A stretch of 64,000 bases of DNA from Nostocales cyanobacterium HT-58-2 (GCA_002163975.1 CP019636.1:676001-740000), one strand, 5' to 3'. Shown: positions 46,940-56,771, counted from the first letter of the stretch. Notes: generated by a model from the letters alone, not told the origin. Numbers and translations are program-made.

Positions 46940-47413
46940 TCACTGACGATACTGCATAAACACAACAGGAACCCCTATTAACCTCTTTCCTAATTCAGAC
47001 AATCCAAACTTACGTTTCATAGACGATGGTAATTCCTCAAAGGAAATGGGGACAAAGCTAAGGCGACTGTAAAACTGCGCCAGTTGCTGACCCAGACACT
47101 CTAGATAAAGTGGTTGAGTTGCCTGGTTAATTAAATGCTGTGTTAAAACAGTCCCCAAACCGCGACCTCTCCAAGCTGGTAAAACAACCAAACTACCAAG
47201 TTCTTGTGCGCCAGAGAAGTTGCGTAGTTGCCCACAAGCTATCAATTGTCCATCACACTCTGCGACCCAGAATTGCTGCCATTTTATTTGAGTAGGGTCA
47301 AGTTTTGCCCCCAACACCAACAACCGAATTGACCACATATCCGCAGATGTTGCACAGCGAAGGCTACACCCAGCAGGCAAGGATAAATTGCTCTGTTTCA
47401 TGGTTTTGTTCAT
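46940..47413 (-). CDS. GNAT-family N-acetyltransferase
   Basis: 157 residues from the ATG at 47413. Acetyl-CoA motif A is GSLVVLPAWRGRGLGTVLTQ, followed by PLYLECLGQQLAQFYSRLSF. The start overlaps the stop of the AraC gene as TGATG (one shared base), which suggests translational coupling; the upstream open frame to 47464 is a shadow of AraC. Substrate unknown. Confidence 0.85.
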   Translation of the reverse strand: MNKTMKQSNLSLPAGCSLRCATSADMWSIRLLVLGAKLDPTQIKWQQFWVAECDGQLIACGQLRNFSGAQELGSLVVLPAWRGRGLGTVLTQHLINQATQPLYLECLGQQLAQFYSRLSFVPISFEELPSSMKRKFGLSELGKRLIGVPVVFMQYRQ

Positions 47414-48360
47414 CAGTTGACTCGGTAAGCCTTGGGAGTCATCCCTGTCAGCTGTCGAAACCATTTACTCAAATGGCTGTGACTGTTGAAGCCACACAAA
47501 AGAGCAACTTCCGCAATGGATATTTGTGTCTGTTTGAGAAACTGCTTTGCTCGTTCCACCCGTTGCTGGATGACATACTGGTAAGGAGGAATTCCCATTG
47601 ACTGTTTGAAAAGGTGACTGAAGTGAAATTGGCTCATCCCCAGCAACTCAGCTAGATCTGATAGTTTGATTTCCTCGGCTAAGTAGTCGTTGATATAGTC
47701 GATTACTCTCTGAAGCTGATGATCGCTTAACCCACCGCTATATAAAGAAACACGAGGTTGAGTCGCTGAATAATTTCTAAGTAACTGTACAGCTAGTACA
47801 TTTGCCAACGATTCAACATAAAGTCGTCCTGCCAACCCCCCATTGTGTAACTCGCCAAGCAGCATCATACCAATCTGTTCAATCGAACGGTTGCGGGTGC
47901 GAAATTCTGGAAGGAGTTCTACGTGCTCTGAGTCTATTTCCGCCGCTTCTTGGGCAACCTGTTGAGTGAAGTGCAACGGGAGCCGTATCCACAGATAGTG
48001 ATCATTGCCATCCCACTGTGCTAAAAATGGCAGCCCAGCAGGCGTGACGGAGATATCGCCCTTAGTGTAGAGGCTGCTATGGCGGCGATCACCCTTTACT
48101 TGCAATAAACGAAACGGATGGGCGGCTAAACCTACACAAATCGCATGTTCAGTATCAGACTGATACTCACACTGTCCGGGTGGTTGATAAAATTCTTCAA
48201 CCAAGATATTTTCCCAACCTTGGGAACGGCTCGACAAGATGGGTAGATTGAGCCCCTTATCTGGTGGATGAACACTTCTAGCAGAGGATGTTGCTGATGC
48301 TTTCATCATATATGGTCGAATCCGCTCTTCATCAGAAATGAGATTTTTGTGTCGGAACAT
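47413..48360 (-). CDS. AraC-family transcriptional regulator
   Basis: 315 residues from the ATG at 48360. N-terminal cupin-like sensing region; C-terminal two helix-turn-helix motifs: IKLSDLAELLGMSQFHFSHL with FKQSMGIPPYQYVIQQRVE, and ISIAEVALLCGFNSHSHLSK with WFRQLTGMTPKAYRVN. It is divergent from the azoreductase gene with 149 bp between starts, so it probably regulates it and itself (inference). TGATG overlap with the GNAT gene. Confidence 0.92.
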   Translation of the reverse strand: MFRHKNLISDEERIRPYMMKASATSSARSVHPPDKGLNLPILSSRSQGWENILVEEFYQPPGQCEYQSDTEHAICVGLAAHPFRLLQVKGDRRHSSLYTKGDISVTPAGLPFLAQWDGNDHYLWIRLPLHFTQQVAQEAAEIDSEHVELLPEFRTRNRSIEQIGMMLLGELHNGGLAGRLYVESLANVLAVQLLRNYSATQPRVSLYSGGLSDHQLQRVIDYINDYLAEEIKLSDLAELLGMSQFHFSHLFKQSMGIPPYQYVIQQRVERAKQFLKQTQISIAEVALLCGFNSHSHLSKWFRQLTGMTPKAYRVN

Positions 48361-48509
48361 GGAAAGACCCAAAACTCACAGCAAAATTCTGATAGTCGCA
48401 CAAAATTTAAGTAGCTTGAAATCTTGAGTTTGTCTAAATTGTAATTCATAGGCAATTGCCTGAAATGAGTGTATCAAACTGTTGAACACGAGAAGCATTA
48501 TTAAGAACA

Positions 48510-49142
48510 ATGGCACATCTCCTTCATATTGATGCGAGTCCACGCGGTGAGCGTTCTCACTCACGCAGACTGACGAGAGAATTGGTTGAAGCTTGGAAGC
48601 AAGCACATCCGACTGATACGGTGACTTACCGTGATGTTGGTCGTTACCCAGTTCCCCACATTGATGAACTGTGGATTGCAGCCGCCTATACACCGCAAGA
48701 ATTGCGAACACCACAGATGTCAGCAGCCATTCAAATCAGCGATCAGTTGATTGATGAATTTCTTGCAGCTAATATTTACGTGATGGGTTTGCCCATGTAC
48801 AATTTCAATGTTCCAAGCGGATTTAAAGCGTATCTCGATCAAATTGTACGGGTGGGACGAACGTTTGCGTTTGAACCTGAGAATCGAAACGCACCCTATA
48901 AAGGGCTTGTTCACAATAAGAAAATATTTCTCATCACTGCTCGTGGCGCTTCCGGATACGGTCCTGGTGGTTCTTTCGAGGCGTACAATTACCAAGATCC
49001 CTATTTGAAAGTTGTGTTTGGCTTTATAGGTATCACTGACATCACGTTTATTCATGTCGAGAACGACGAGTTTGGAGGTCAGCGTCTAGCTCAGTCTATT
49101 GCTACTGCTCAAGCGCAGATTGCAGAACTAGTCGCAGTCTAG
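48510..49142 (+). CDS. azoR: FMN-dependent NADH-azoreductase
   Basis: 210 residues, flavodoxin-like: MAHLLHIDASPRGERSHSRR (phosphate loop for FMN), YVMGLPMYNFNVPSGFKAYL with LDQIVRVGRTF, and ITARGASGYGPGGSFEAYNY. AzoR reduces quinones and azo dyes with NADH, a detoxification role. ATG at 48510. Divergent from the araC-type gene. Confidence 0.92.
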   Translation: MAHLLHIDASPRGERSHSRRLTRELVEAWKQAHPTDTVTYRDVGRYPVPHIDELWIAAAYTPQELRTPQMSAAIQISDQLIDEFLAANIYVMGLPMYNFNVPSGFKAYLDQIVRVGRTFAFEPENRNAPYKGLVHNKKIFLITARGASGYGPGGSFEAYNYQDPYLKVVFGFIGITDITFIHVENDEFGGQRLAQSIATAQAQIAELVAV

Positions 49143-49323
49143 AGATTTTAGATAACACTTATGTGTAGCTGACTTTTGACGCCATGTGGAAAATCATTAA
49201 TTGGGAATGGTTAAACAGCAGCCTTTCTCCCTTTTTTCCCTAGCTAGCTTTTAAGACTTCCTCTGGAAAGTCAGGTGTGTATTGGTCAAACCTTATTCTT
49301 CAACGTGATAAAAATTTGTACAA

Positions 49324-49716
49324 ATGAATAACCTCGAAATTATCCAGCAACTCTATCAAGCATTTGGCGATCGCGATACAACAACTCTGTTAAGACTCTT
49401 TGACCCCCAGATTGAATGGATACAGAATGAAGGCTTTCCGGGAGGTGGTAGATATCTTGGTTCTGATGCAGTTCTCAACAATGTATTTGCCAAATTTCGA
49501 TTGGAGTGGGAAAAGTGGCAAGCTATTGTGGACGAATGGCTAGATACTGGAGACACAATTGTCGCATTGGGCAAATATCATGGCGTATATCGATTAACAG
49601 GAAAGACCACAATAGCAGCGTTTGCTCATGTCTATACGTTGAGAGATGGTCGAATCATTAGATATAAACAATACACGGATACCCTCAAAGTTGCTGAGGC
49701 AATGCAGCTCACTTGA
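49324..49716 (+). CDS. SnoaL/ketosteroid-isomerase-like protein
   Basis: 130 residues in the NTF2-like fold: MNNLEIIQQLYQAFGDRDTT, LLRLFDPQIEWIQNEGFPGG, GDTIVALGKYHGVY and FAHVYTLRDGRIIRYKQYTD. Such proteins isomerise, hydrolyse or bind small ligands; no reaction can be assigned. Located 180 bp downstream of azoR on the same strand. Confidence 0.85.
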   Translation: MNNLEIIQQLYQAFGDRDTTTLLRLFDPQIEWIQNEGFPGGGRYLGSDAVLNNVFAKFRLEWEKWQAIVDEWLDTGDTIVALGKYHGVYRLTGKTTIAAFAHVYTLRDGRIIRYKQYTDTLKVAEAMQLT

Positions 49717-49789
49717 GGCGTGATCTAATACCATTTCACGAAATGCCTGATACAAATGATTGGTCTTTAATTATTTTCTCCTGCTTGGG

Positions 49790-49935
49790 TGCTCCCCTTC
49801 GGGTGACGCTCCTGACGTCGCTACCGCTGCGCTAACGCAGTCGCCTGCGGTAAGTCCTGCGGACAGGCTGCGCCAACGCGTAGCGTCTCCGTCAGGAGAG
49901 GGAAACCCTCCTGCAGCGCTGTCTCACCTGCTCCC
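49790..49935. repeat. GC-rich dispersed repeat sharing exact blocks with 520-900
   Basis: 49798-49828 is identical (31 nt) to 597-627, and 49906-49928 is identical (23 nt) to 777-799. Between them are GCGCTAACGCAGTCGCCTGC and TAGCGTCTCCGTCAGGAGAG, an imperfect palindrome. Open frames across it are not genes. Confidence 0.85.
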
Positions 49936-50043
49936 TGCTGCCTATTTGTATCAACCTTAAAGTGAAACAGTATAACTACATTTTTCCGGGTACCGATGCT
50001 CATTATGCGTTGTTGCCCTTAATCGGCAATTTATAGGTGTAAT

Positions 50044-50078
50044 AGTTGGCGATCATTCTTTTAGAGTGATCGCCAACT
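50044..50078. repeat. strong inverted repeat (possible terminator or RNA stem)
   Basis: AGTTGGCGATCA at 50044-50055 pairs exactly with 50067-50078; with wobble pairs the stem extends to about 16 bp around TTT. It holds the HIP1-like GCGATC core. No T-run follows. Confidence 0.6.
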
Positions 50079-50287
50079 AGTCGTTCATCCTATTAATTGA
50101 GTTGGATAAGTTAGAAAAGGTCTGAAAAAGTTAGAAAAGGTCTGTACTTCATCGCTAATAGTTCAATCTTTGCGAAACTCCTCAATTAACTAGTGATGAT
50201 TAGATATAGAAACCAATCGGGAGAAGAAATTCCAAGCGAATTTAACAAAAACACCCGTAAATTGAAAATCACAGGAGTATTCAAACT

Positions 50288-50485
50288 ATGCTACTTAACT
50301 CTCAAAATTTGTTTTTCCAATCTTCCAATTCTCAAGCTATCGAAAAAACTGAATTTGAAGCTTTAGCACCGCAGGTAAGAAATATTGAAATTGATAACTC
50401 TGCTCATGGTAGTTTCAAAAAACCTCGCCTGACTGCTAAATGGCATCAAGAGAATGGCAAGTTGGTTTGTAGTTGGAGCACTTAA
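50288..50485 (+). CDS. small conserved-looking protein, unknown function
   Basis: 65 residues, MLLNSQNLFFQSSNSQAIEK to KWHQENGKLVCSWST. ATG at 50288 is preceded by AGGAG eleven bases upstream. The C-terminal LTAKWHQENGKLVCSW pattern resembles small cyanobacterial proteins I have seen as hypothetical, but I do not recognise a family. Leader of a group of small genes before the TPR lipoprotein. Confidence 0.6.
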   Translation: MLLNSQNLFFQSSNSQAIEKTEFEALAPQVRNIEIDNSAHGSFKKPRLTAKWHQENGKLVCSWST

Positions 50486-50590
50486 ACACTAAACATTTGC
50501 TTGAAGCATTAAATGTTACATCTATTACAAATAAATTGAAACCGAGTTTTTTAGTCGAATTAAATCATTCAAATTCAAAGAGGTTGACAT

Positions 50591-50947
50591 ATGATGAAAC
50601 CTTCTGAATCCTGGTTATTATATAAAGAACTGGAATTGATTGATGTAGAAGAGTCAGAGATTAAAGCCAGTCAAGTAACTCTTAAATCAAAAATAGGGCG
50701 TCTCTGGGAATTATTACTCGGAAAGCACAAAAGAGCATCTGAGTTGCGTATTTGGCACACTGGTGATGCTGCTGGCAACATTTTGTGGAGTGCTTATGAC
50801 TCAATAACAAGACAATCGGTCCAGGGGCTTTCTGAAGCAGAGATGAGGATTTGGATTGAACAGCGTAGTCAGCAATGTGTGCATTGCAATGTCACAGTTG
50901 CGAAAAAGCTCGAATTTGATTGGTACTGGTATATTTACAGATTTTAG
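50591..50947 (+). CDS. hypothetical protein, 118 residues
   Basis: The protein reads MMKPSESWLLYKELELIDVE, then LRIWHTGDAAGNILWSAYDS, MRIWIEQRSQQCVHCNVTVA and a Trp/Tyr-rich end FDWYWYIYRF. A CxxC pair lies near residue 96. No family is recognised. Same strand as the 65-residue gene, 105 bp apart. The frame has a strong start region (AAAGAGGTTGACAT before ATG). Confidence 0.5.
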   Translation: MMKPSESWLLYKELELIDVEESEIKASQVTLKSKIGRLWELLLGKHKRASELRIWHTGDAAGNILWSAYDSITRQSVQGLSEAEMRIWIEQRSQQCVHCNVTVAKKLEFDWYWYIYRF

Positions 50948-51242
50948 TTAGTTTGCTAGTGATACGAAATCTGAAAATATTAGAACACAATCTCAAACTT
51001 TCTAGTAGGCAATGTTACATCGCCTACTACCACAGTCACCATTGTATTCATTCACGCATGAGTTTTAGGAAAAATACAAAAACTAAATCTTTCAAAAAAT
51101 TAACTTTTTTAAATATTTTTTTAATTTTTGACTTCTTTAGCTTTTTTATACTGATATAAATAACCAAAGTATCTAAGTTTTATTTATTTAAATATAACAT
51201 TTATTCTTATATATGTATGTTATTGACTAGTTGGAGGTCGCA

Positions 51243-52958
51243 ATGTTGTTTGCAATATTCATTAAGAAGAAAAAACAAATATTGTTTGTTCTCACTTTAT
51301 TCATCACGATTGAACTTTCTGGATGTCCTATCCAATTTGATAAGCAAGTCGTAGCGAATGAGCCTAGTGGAATTCATTCTAAGACGACTCATTACACAGC
51401 ACCTTTACTCAACAATCTTGGTAGCTACCATTATCCTATTTCCACAGACTCGAAACTTGCTCAGCGCTTCTTCAACCAAGGGCTAATATTAGCTTACGGA
51501 TTTAATCACGCTGAGGCAGCACGCTCTTTTAAAGAAGCGGCAAGGCTAGATCCCAATTGCGCCATGTGTTACTGGGGAATAGCACTGGTTAAAGGACCTA
51601 ACATCAATGCAGCAATGGAAAAAGAAGCTGTACCAGAAACAGTTCAGGCGATGCAAAAAGCCATTGAATTGAGCAAAAATGCTAGCGAGAAGGAAAGAGC
51701 TTACATTCATGCGTTATCCAAGCGCTACTCTTCACAGCCAGTTGAAAATCGCAAGCCATTGGATAATGCATATGTCAATGCAATGCGGGAAGTGCAAAAG
51801 CGTTATCCAGACGATTTGGATGCTGCAACATTGTTTGCAGAAGCTTTTATGGATACTATGCCTTGGAATTACTGGTCAAAAGATGGTAAGCCGAACCCAG
51901 GGACAACAGAACTTCTGAATGTTTTAGAATCCGTTCTTAAGCGTAATCCCAATCATCCTGGGGCAAACCATATGTACATTCACGCTGTTGAGGCATCACC
52001 TAATCCTGAACGTGGTATACCTAGTGCAGACCGTCTTGGTAACTTAGTTCCGGGGGCTGGACATTTAGTGCATATGCCTGGTCACATTTACATTCGAGTT
52101 GGACGATACCATGATGCTGTCGTTGCCAATCAACGAGCGATCGCCGTAGACCAAGATTACATTACCCAATGTCACGCTCAAGGAATTTATCCACTGGCTT
52201 ATATGCCTCATAACCATCATTTCCTTATGGCAGGTGCCATGATGGGAGGAGAGAGTGAACAGGCAATTCAAGCTGCCCACCATACAGCAGCAATGGTAGA
52301 CAAAAAAAAGATGCGAGAAACTGGGTATCTGACTCTACAACATTACTACTCGATGCCGCTTTACGCATTAACAAGGTTCGGTAAGTGGGATGAAATTCTT
52401 CAACAACCAGCACCAGCAGCAGACCTCAAGTATCCCAACGGGGTTTGGCATTATGCAAGAGGAATGGCATTTGCTGCCAAAGGTGAACTCAAGCAAGCCA
52501 CAAAAGAACTTGAACAGTTACAAGCTATTGCAGCTGATCCAGCTTTAGAGAAAGTGACAATTTGGGATATCAACACAACTTCAAATCTTATAAAAATTGC
52601 GTCTGAGGTTTTGGCAGGTGAGGTAGCTGCTCAACAAAGCAATTATACAAAGGCGATCGCTCACCTAAAAACAGCTGTTACCATGGAAGACAACCTCAAG
52701 TATGATGAACCTGCAACTTGGTATTCTCCAGTTCGACAATTATTGGGAACTGTGTTGCTTAAGGCTAACCGTGCGGCAGAGGCTGAGACTGTATACAAAG
52801 AGGACTTAAAACGCTATCCCGAAAATGGTTGGTCACTGTTTGGACTAGCACAGAGCCTGCGTCAACAAAGCAAAACCAAGGAAGCTTTGACCGTGCAGGA
52901 GCGCTTTGAGCAAGCCTGGAAGTATGGAGATGTAAAGTTAACAGCCTCACGGTTCTGA
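51243..52958 (+). CDS. TPR-repeat lipoprotein
   Basis: 571 residues from the ATG at 51243, which follows GGAGG; the frame opens 12 bases earlier at a TTG. A lipobox (IELSGCPIQ, Cys28) ends the signal, so the protein is lipid-anchored outside the cytoplasm. TPR-like helices are seen at GFNHAEAARSFKEAARLDPN, GRYHDAVVANQRAIAVDQDY and RAAEAETVYKEDLKRYPENG. His/Met-rich patches such as GHLVHMPGHIYIRVG and YMPHNHHFLMAGAMM could bind metal. Large secreted TPR proteins of this type are found in several phyla with unknown role. Confidence 0.8.
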   Translation: MLFAIFIKKKKQILFVLTLFITIELSGCPIQFDKQVVANEPSGIHSKTTHYTAPLLNNLGSYHYPISTDSKLAQRFFNQGLILAYGFNHAEAARSFKEAARLDPNCAMCYWGIALVKGPNINAAMEKEAVPETVQAMQKAIELSKNASEKERAYIHALSKRYSSQPVENRKPLDNAYVNAMREVQKRYPDDLDAATLFAEAFMDTMPWNYWSKDGKPNPGTTELLNVLESVLKRNPNHPGANHMYIHAVEASPNPERGIPSADRLGNLVPGAGHLVHMPGHIYIRVGRYHDAVVANQRAIAVDQDYITQCHAQGIYPLAYMPHNHHFLMAGAMMGGESEQAIQAAHHTAAMVDKKKMRETGYLTLQHYYSMPLYALTRFGKWDEILQQPAPAADLKYPNGVWHYARGMAFAAKGELKQATKELEQLQAIAADPALEKVTIWDINTTSNLIKIASEVLAGEVAAQQSNYTKAIAHLKTAVTMEDNLKYDEPATWYSPVRQLLGTVLLKANRAAEAETVYKEDLKRYPENGWSLFGLAQSLRQQSKTKEALTVQERFEQAWKYGDVKLTASRF

Positions 52959-53258
52959 TACCAATTTGCTGTTTTTTGCAACTTAGAATTCCCAGCCACA
53001 GCAATTTAACCAAGCCCCTTAATGGCGGCAACACTTAAGAGGGAACACTTAACAGTGAAAGAATTAGCCTCGAATTTGGGCACAAGCCCGTTTCGTTGTT
53101 CCCAGGGCGCGAGAAAAAAGGCATCCTTGTTCAAATCAAGAGCTTTTAAGTATGAGGATTCCCTGTTGCCTATTGCCTGTTAAGAGTTCCCTTTTAATAT
53201 TTGTTGTGGCATTAGCAGCTCAATCTCTGTCACAACTCTTTTTTAAGGTTCTCAAACT
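52959..53258. other. spacer with traces of dispersed repeat
   Basis: 300 bp with no gene. It includes GTTCCCAGGGCGCGAGAAA (about 53097-53115), which resembles GTTCCCAGGGCGCGGGAAA at about 641-659. Confidence 0.5.
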
Positions 53259-54578
53259 ATGAGCTTAGAGTGTCGTGGTACAGTTGCCCCTGGCTTTGAA
53301 CTGGTTCGTCATGTTTTTCAAAGTCTGTTGACTCGTGGTTGGGATATTGGATCTGCCTTCTCAGTCTTCATGCATGGGAAACCAGTTGTTAATTTATTTG
53401 GTGGCATTCGTGACAAAAGTGCTCCCAATCCGCTTCCCTATGATGGTGATACGATTCAGCTTGTGGCATCCAATACTAAGTTTGTCGAATCCTTGTGTAT
53501 CGTGCTTCTTGTTGACCGAGACTTACTACGTTACGACGACCGAATCGTAGACTACTGGTCAGAGTTTGCTAATCATGATGCTCAAAAAGCTAAAGTTACT
53601 GTTCGCCAGCTAATGATGCATCGAGCGGGGTTAGCAGTGTTTGACTCTCAGCTCACCGACGCAGAATTATTTAACCTTGAGGTTCAAGCAAAATTTCTTG
53701 AACGTCAGAAGCAACTTCCAGAATTCTTTCAACCAGAACCTCAAGACGCCAACTGGGGCTCTTTAAACCCGGCACCACCCCAAGTGTATCATGCTGTCTC
53801 TCGTGGTCTTTATGCGTCTCAACTCCTCAGACGTGTTGATCCCAAGCATCGCACTCTTGGGCAGTTTTTTCAGGATGAATTCGCGACCCCACTTGGCTTG
53901 CAGTTTTGGATTGGTCTGCCTGAAAACGAGGAACATCGAGTTGCACCGATACATCCTGCTCTTGGGACGGAGGTCATGAAACTTCTCAATAACCAAGCAA
54001 ATATTGATATCGAGCCTAACGATCCACGTTATCAGCTTTTCGATTACGAACTCGAATTCTTCAAACAGTTGCTCACCCAACCTAGTTCTATTCCACATCG
54101 AGCACTCAATTGTCTAGCACCTAATGATGTTGCCCCATATGTGCTTGGAAACCATAGGAAAATTCGGGCGTGTGAACTCCCTTCTTCCAATGGTGTTGGT
54201 AACGCACAATCCTTAGCAAAGCTTGCCGCATTGACAGTAGGTTATGGAGTTTTAGGCGAGCAAAGGATTTTCTCACAACCTAATACACTCGAACAAGCAA
54301 TCAAGTGTGCTGATTTTTATGCCATTGATGGCATGATGTTGACACCAATTCCTTTTACACAGGGTGGTTTCGCACGACTTTTAGCCTGGGATGATCTAAA
54401 AACTGTCACCTTCGGTTGGGGCGGTGCTGGAGGACAGATGGTTCGTTTTGTCCCTGAACTCAACTTAGGATGTGCCTATCTCACCAATACGGCTGGTGTT
54501 CGCCAGGCAATGAATGATCCGAGAGCTAATGCCCTACTCAAGGTTACGATTGAATGTGCAAGGCAGTTGCAAGGTTAA
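53259..54578 (+). CDS. serine hydrolase, beta-lactamase/EstB type
   Basis: 439 residues. The nucleophile motif S-x-x-K is in QLVASNTKFVES (Ser71, Lys74); a Tyr motif is in PPQVYHAVSRGLYASQLL; GWGGAGGQMVRFVP is the late glycine loop. The family includes carboxylesterases and EstB-like enzymes. No signal peptide, so it is likely cytoplasmic. ATG at 53259. Confidence 0.85.
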   Translation: MSLECRGTVAPGFELVRHVFQSLLTRGWDIGSAFSVFMHGKPVVNLFGGIRDKSAPNPLPYDGDTIQLVASNTKFVESLCIVLLVDRDLLRYDDRIVDYWSEFANHDAQKAKVTVRQLMMHRAGLAVFDSQLTDAELFNLEVQAKFLERQKQLPEFFQPEPQDANWGSLNPAPPQVYHAVSRGLYASQLLRRVDPKHRTLGQFFQDEFATPLGLQFWIGLPENEEHRVAPIHPALGTEVMKLLNNQANIDIEPNDPRYQLFDYELEFFKQLLTQPSSIPHRALNCLAPNDVAPYVLGNHRKIRACELPSSNGVGNAQSLAKLAALTVGYGVLGEQRIFSQPNTLEQAIKCADFYAIDGMMLTPIPFTQGGFARLLAWDDLKTVTFGWGGAGGQMVRFVPELNLGCAYLTNTAGVRQAMNDPRANALLKVTIECARQLQG

Positions 54579-54666
54579 TATAAGAACCCTCCGAGTATTC
54601 CCTTGGTTGCAGGATGTTGGTAACTCATAGTTTTATACTACTGAAGTAGTATAATATTACAAAGCA

Positions 54667-55485
54667 GTGACAAAAGATGGTATGCCCATTCCCGAACCAC
54701 AACACTCATTTCTTAAACAGATACTGGCAAACTTGAATCAGGATGACCGCCTACTGGGTGTAGCGATCGCTGGCTCTTATTTGACAGCAGAAATGGATGA
54801 GTATTCCGACTTAGATTTGATTGTTGTCGTGGATGATGTTTATTATGAACAGCTTTTAAAAGAGCGACAGCTGTTCGCTAGTCGGCTTGGTTCGCTGCTG
54901 GCAGCTTTTACGGGCGAACACGTTGGCGAACCCCGAGTGTTAATTTGTCTGTATGACAATCCTCTTGTACACGTCGATTTGAAGTTTTTGCTTTTAGAAG
55001 CTTTTAAAACAGACCGAGTAGAAAATCCTGTGGTTCTGTGGGAGCGTGAAAATTTACTAACTTCTGCTATTTCAGAGCACCCACAGAATTATCCAGCCGT
55101 AGATCCACAATGGATTGAAGACCGCTTCTGGGTATGGGTACACTACGGCGCAACTAAATTAGGAAGAGGTGAACTGTTTGAAGCAATTGATTTTCTTTCT
55201 TTTCTTCGTGGACAGGTTCTGGCTCCATTAGCAAAGGTGCACTCAGGGCTGCTCCCACGGGGTGTGAGGAATCTGGAAAGGGAACTCCCCCATCTGCTGC
55301 CCGATTTTTGTCAGACTGTTCCTGCAAAACATGAGCGCCAGGAAATTGCCCGAGCACTTCAACACACCATACACTTTTACCGCGAGCTTCGCGATGCTTT
55401 AAAAAAGCCAGAGTTGATTGTGCACTCCCAAGCAGAAGCTGCCTCCACTCAATATTTGCAAAGAATCATAGATGGCTTCAATTGA
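54667..55485 (+). CDS. nucleotidyltransferase-domain protein
   Basis: 272 residues. The antibiotic-NTase/MNT motif is GVAIAGSYLTAEMDEYSDLD with the GS and the paired Asp (DLD), then LIVVVDDVYYEQLL. A helical C-terminal domain follows. Such proteins adenylylate or otherwise modify a small molecule or protein; without a clear partner it cannot be assigned. The start could be GTG at 54667 or ATG at 54682. An IS605-type end begins right after its stop. Confidence 0.75.
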   Translation: MTKDGMPIPEPQHSFLKQILANLNQDDRLLGVAIAGSYLTAEMDEYSDLDLIVVVDDVYYEQLLKERQLFASRLGSLLAAFTGEHVGEPRVLICLYDNPLVHVDLKFLLLEAFKTDRVENPVVLWERENLLTSAISEHPQNYPAVDPQWIEDRFWVWVHYGATKLGRGELFEAIDFLSFLRGQVLAPLAKVHSGLLPRGVRNLERELPHLLPDFCQTVPAKHERQEIARALQHTIHFYRELRDALKKPELIVHSQAEAASTQYLQRIIDGFN

Positions 55486-55489
55486 CACT

Positions 55490-55510
55490 CCCCTGCCTAA
55501 AGGCTAGGGG
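55490..55510. repeat. IS200/IS605-type right-end hairpin
   Basis: CCCCTGCC pairs with GGC-T-AGGGG with one bulged T, the form seen at the ends of IS200/IS605 elements. It lies directly downstream of the tnpB remnant and 5 bp after the nucleotidyltransferase stop. Confidence 0.65.
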
Positions 55511-55852
55511 ATTGTGTACTCTACGTCAGAATTTGCCCTACCAGGTTTTCACCAAGTAGCGTATTGATTCCAACTCCTACAGCGTTTGTTCGGGATTGCC
55601 ATCCCTACCTTTTGCAAGATTCAGAATATTTATCGCTGCGTTCACGTCTCTTTGCAACTCGCATCCGCAACTACATTTATGAGTGCGAGTTGAAAGAGAC
55701 TTTTTCACAATTGCGTCGCAATCTGAACACTTTTGAGATGTCATTCTAGGATTGACGACTACAACCTGAGTATTGAACTTCTTCGCAAAATATTCTAGCC
55801 AACGGCGAAATAGATTCCAAGCCACATCATTGATGGACTTGCCAAGACAATA

Positions 55853-56771
55853 GACCTCTTGCAAAAGTCGCTTAGGAAGATTTAATTTTGGGGAGGGAAA
55901 GCTCGTAATTGTAGAGAGCAGCAATCAAATTAAACCTTAAACTAAATCTCTTTCGGCGATTCCTATAAGTAAGAGACAAAATTTGAAATACCTTCAGCTT
56001 ACGATTTATATGCTCACCGAAAACTCTAATTTTGGCTAATTCTCTATTCCTCTTTTTATCTTCATAAGTTAACTGACCGCCTCTCGGCTTTTTTGTAGGA
56101 ATCTGACTCTTGTTATGTAGTTTCTGAATACCTTGATAACCTTTATCGCCCAAGCACTCTATATCTTCTCTCAAATGAAGTTGACTATTGTTAAATATCC
56201 GAAAATCATGCTCTCTTCCCTTACCATGAGCCGTACAGATGATTTGACCATTCACTTGGTCTACCACTACTTAGGACTTTAGTGTATGTTGCTTTTTCTT
56301 GCCAATGTAGAACTTTTTTTGTTTTTTTTCGGACGTTCAATTGGACTTTCTGTAACATCAACTATCACTACTTGTAACTGATAATCAGAATTGGCCAGTC
56401 TTTTCTTGCCTGGAAGAGTAAAAGCCCTAGATTTAGTTAATGTATCTTCTATTTTTCGGATCATTCGGTAAGCCGTAGACTCGTCTACTCCCCAAGATTG
56501 ACCAATATGAAAGTACGTGCGGTATTCTCTCCAATATTCCAAGGTCATCAACAATTGGTCTTCCAAGCTGAGTTTACTTCGTCGTCCTGTTTTTTGTTTT
56601 GGTTGGCTGCACGAGCGCACTACTTCTAGCATCTGGTTAAAAGTCTCCGGGCGTACACCACACAAGCGTTTAAAGTCTTCTGGTTTTAAGCTTTTTACTT
56701 GTTCGTAGGTCATCAATGCTACCCAACTCTAACCTACTTGTCCCACGCATTTGGGACTTTTGCAAGAGGTC
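55853..56771 (-). mobile_element. IS5-like insertion sequence, about 919 bp
   Basis: Perfect 17-bp terminal inverted repeats GACCTCTTGCAAAAGTC at 55853-55869 and its complement at 56755-56771, flanked by TA on both sides (55851-55852 and 56772-56773), which fits a TA target duplication. It carries one split transposase gene. Inserted inside the tnpB remnant. Size and repeats fit IS5-family groups. Confidence 0.9.
55872..56713 (-). pseudogene. IS5-family DDE transposase, frameshifted and with a nonsense codon
   Basis: Piece 1 from ATG 56713: MTYEQVKSLKPEDFKRLCGV through helix-turn-helix and VVIVDVTESPIERPKK with the first catalytic Asp. It loses frame at an A8-C-A7 run near 56305-56328. Piece 2 continues as KFYIGKKKQHTLKS in the shifted frame, meets a TAA where a Gln codon (CAA) is expected (about 56270-56275), then gives VVVDQVNGQIICTAHGKG, LGDKGYQGIQKL (second Asp) and RVFGEHINRKLK (Glu). 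The frameshift could be programmed, but the stop codon makes it non-functional. Confidence 0.85.
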
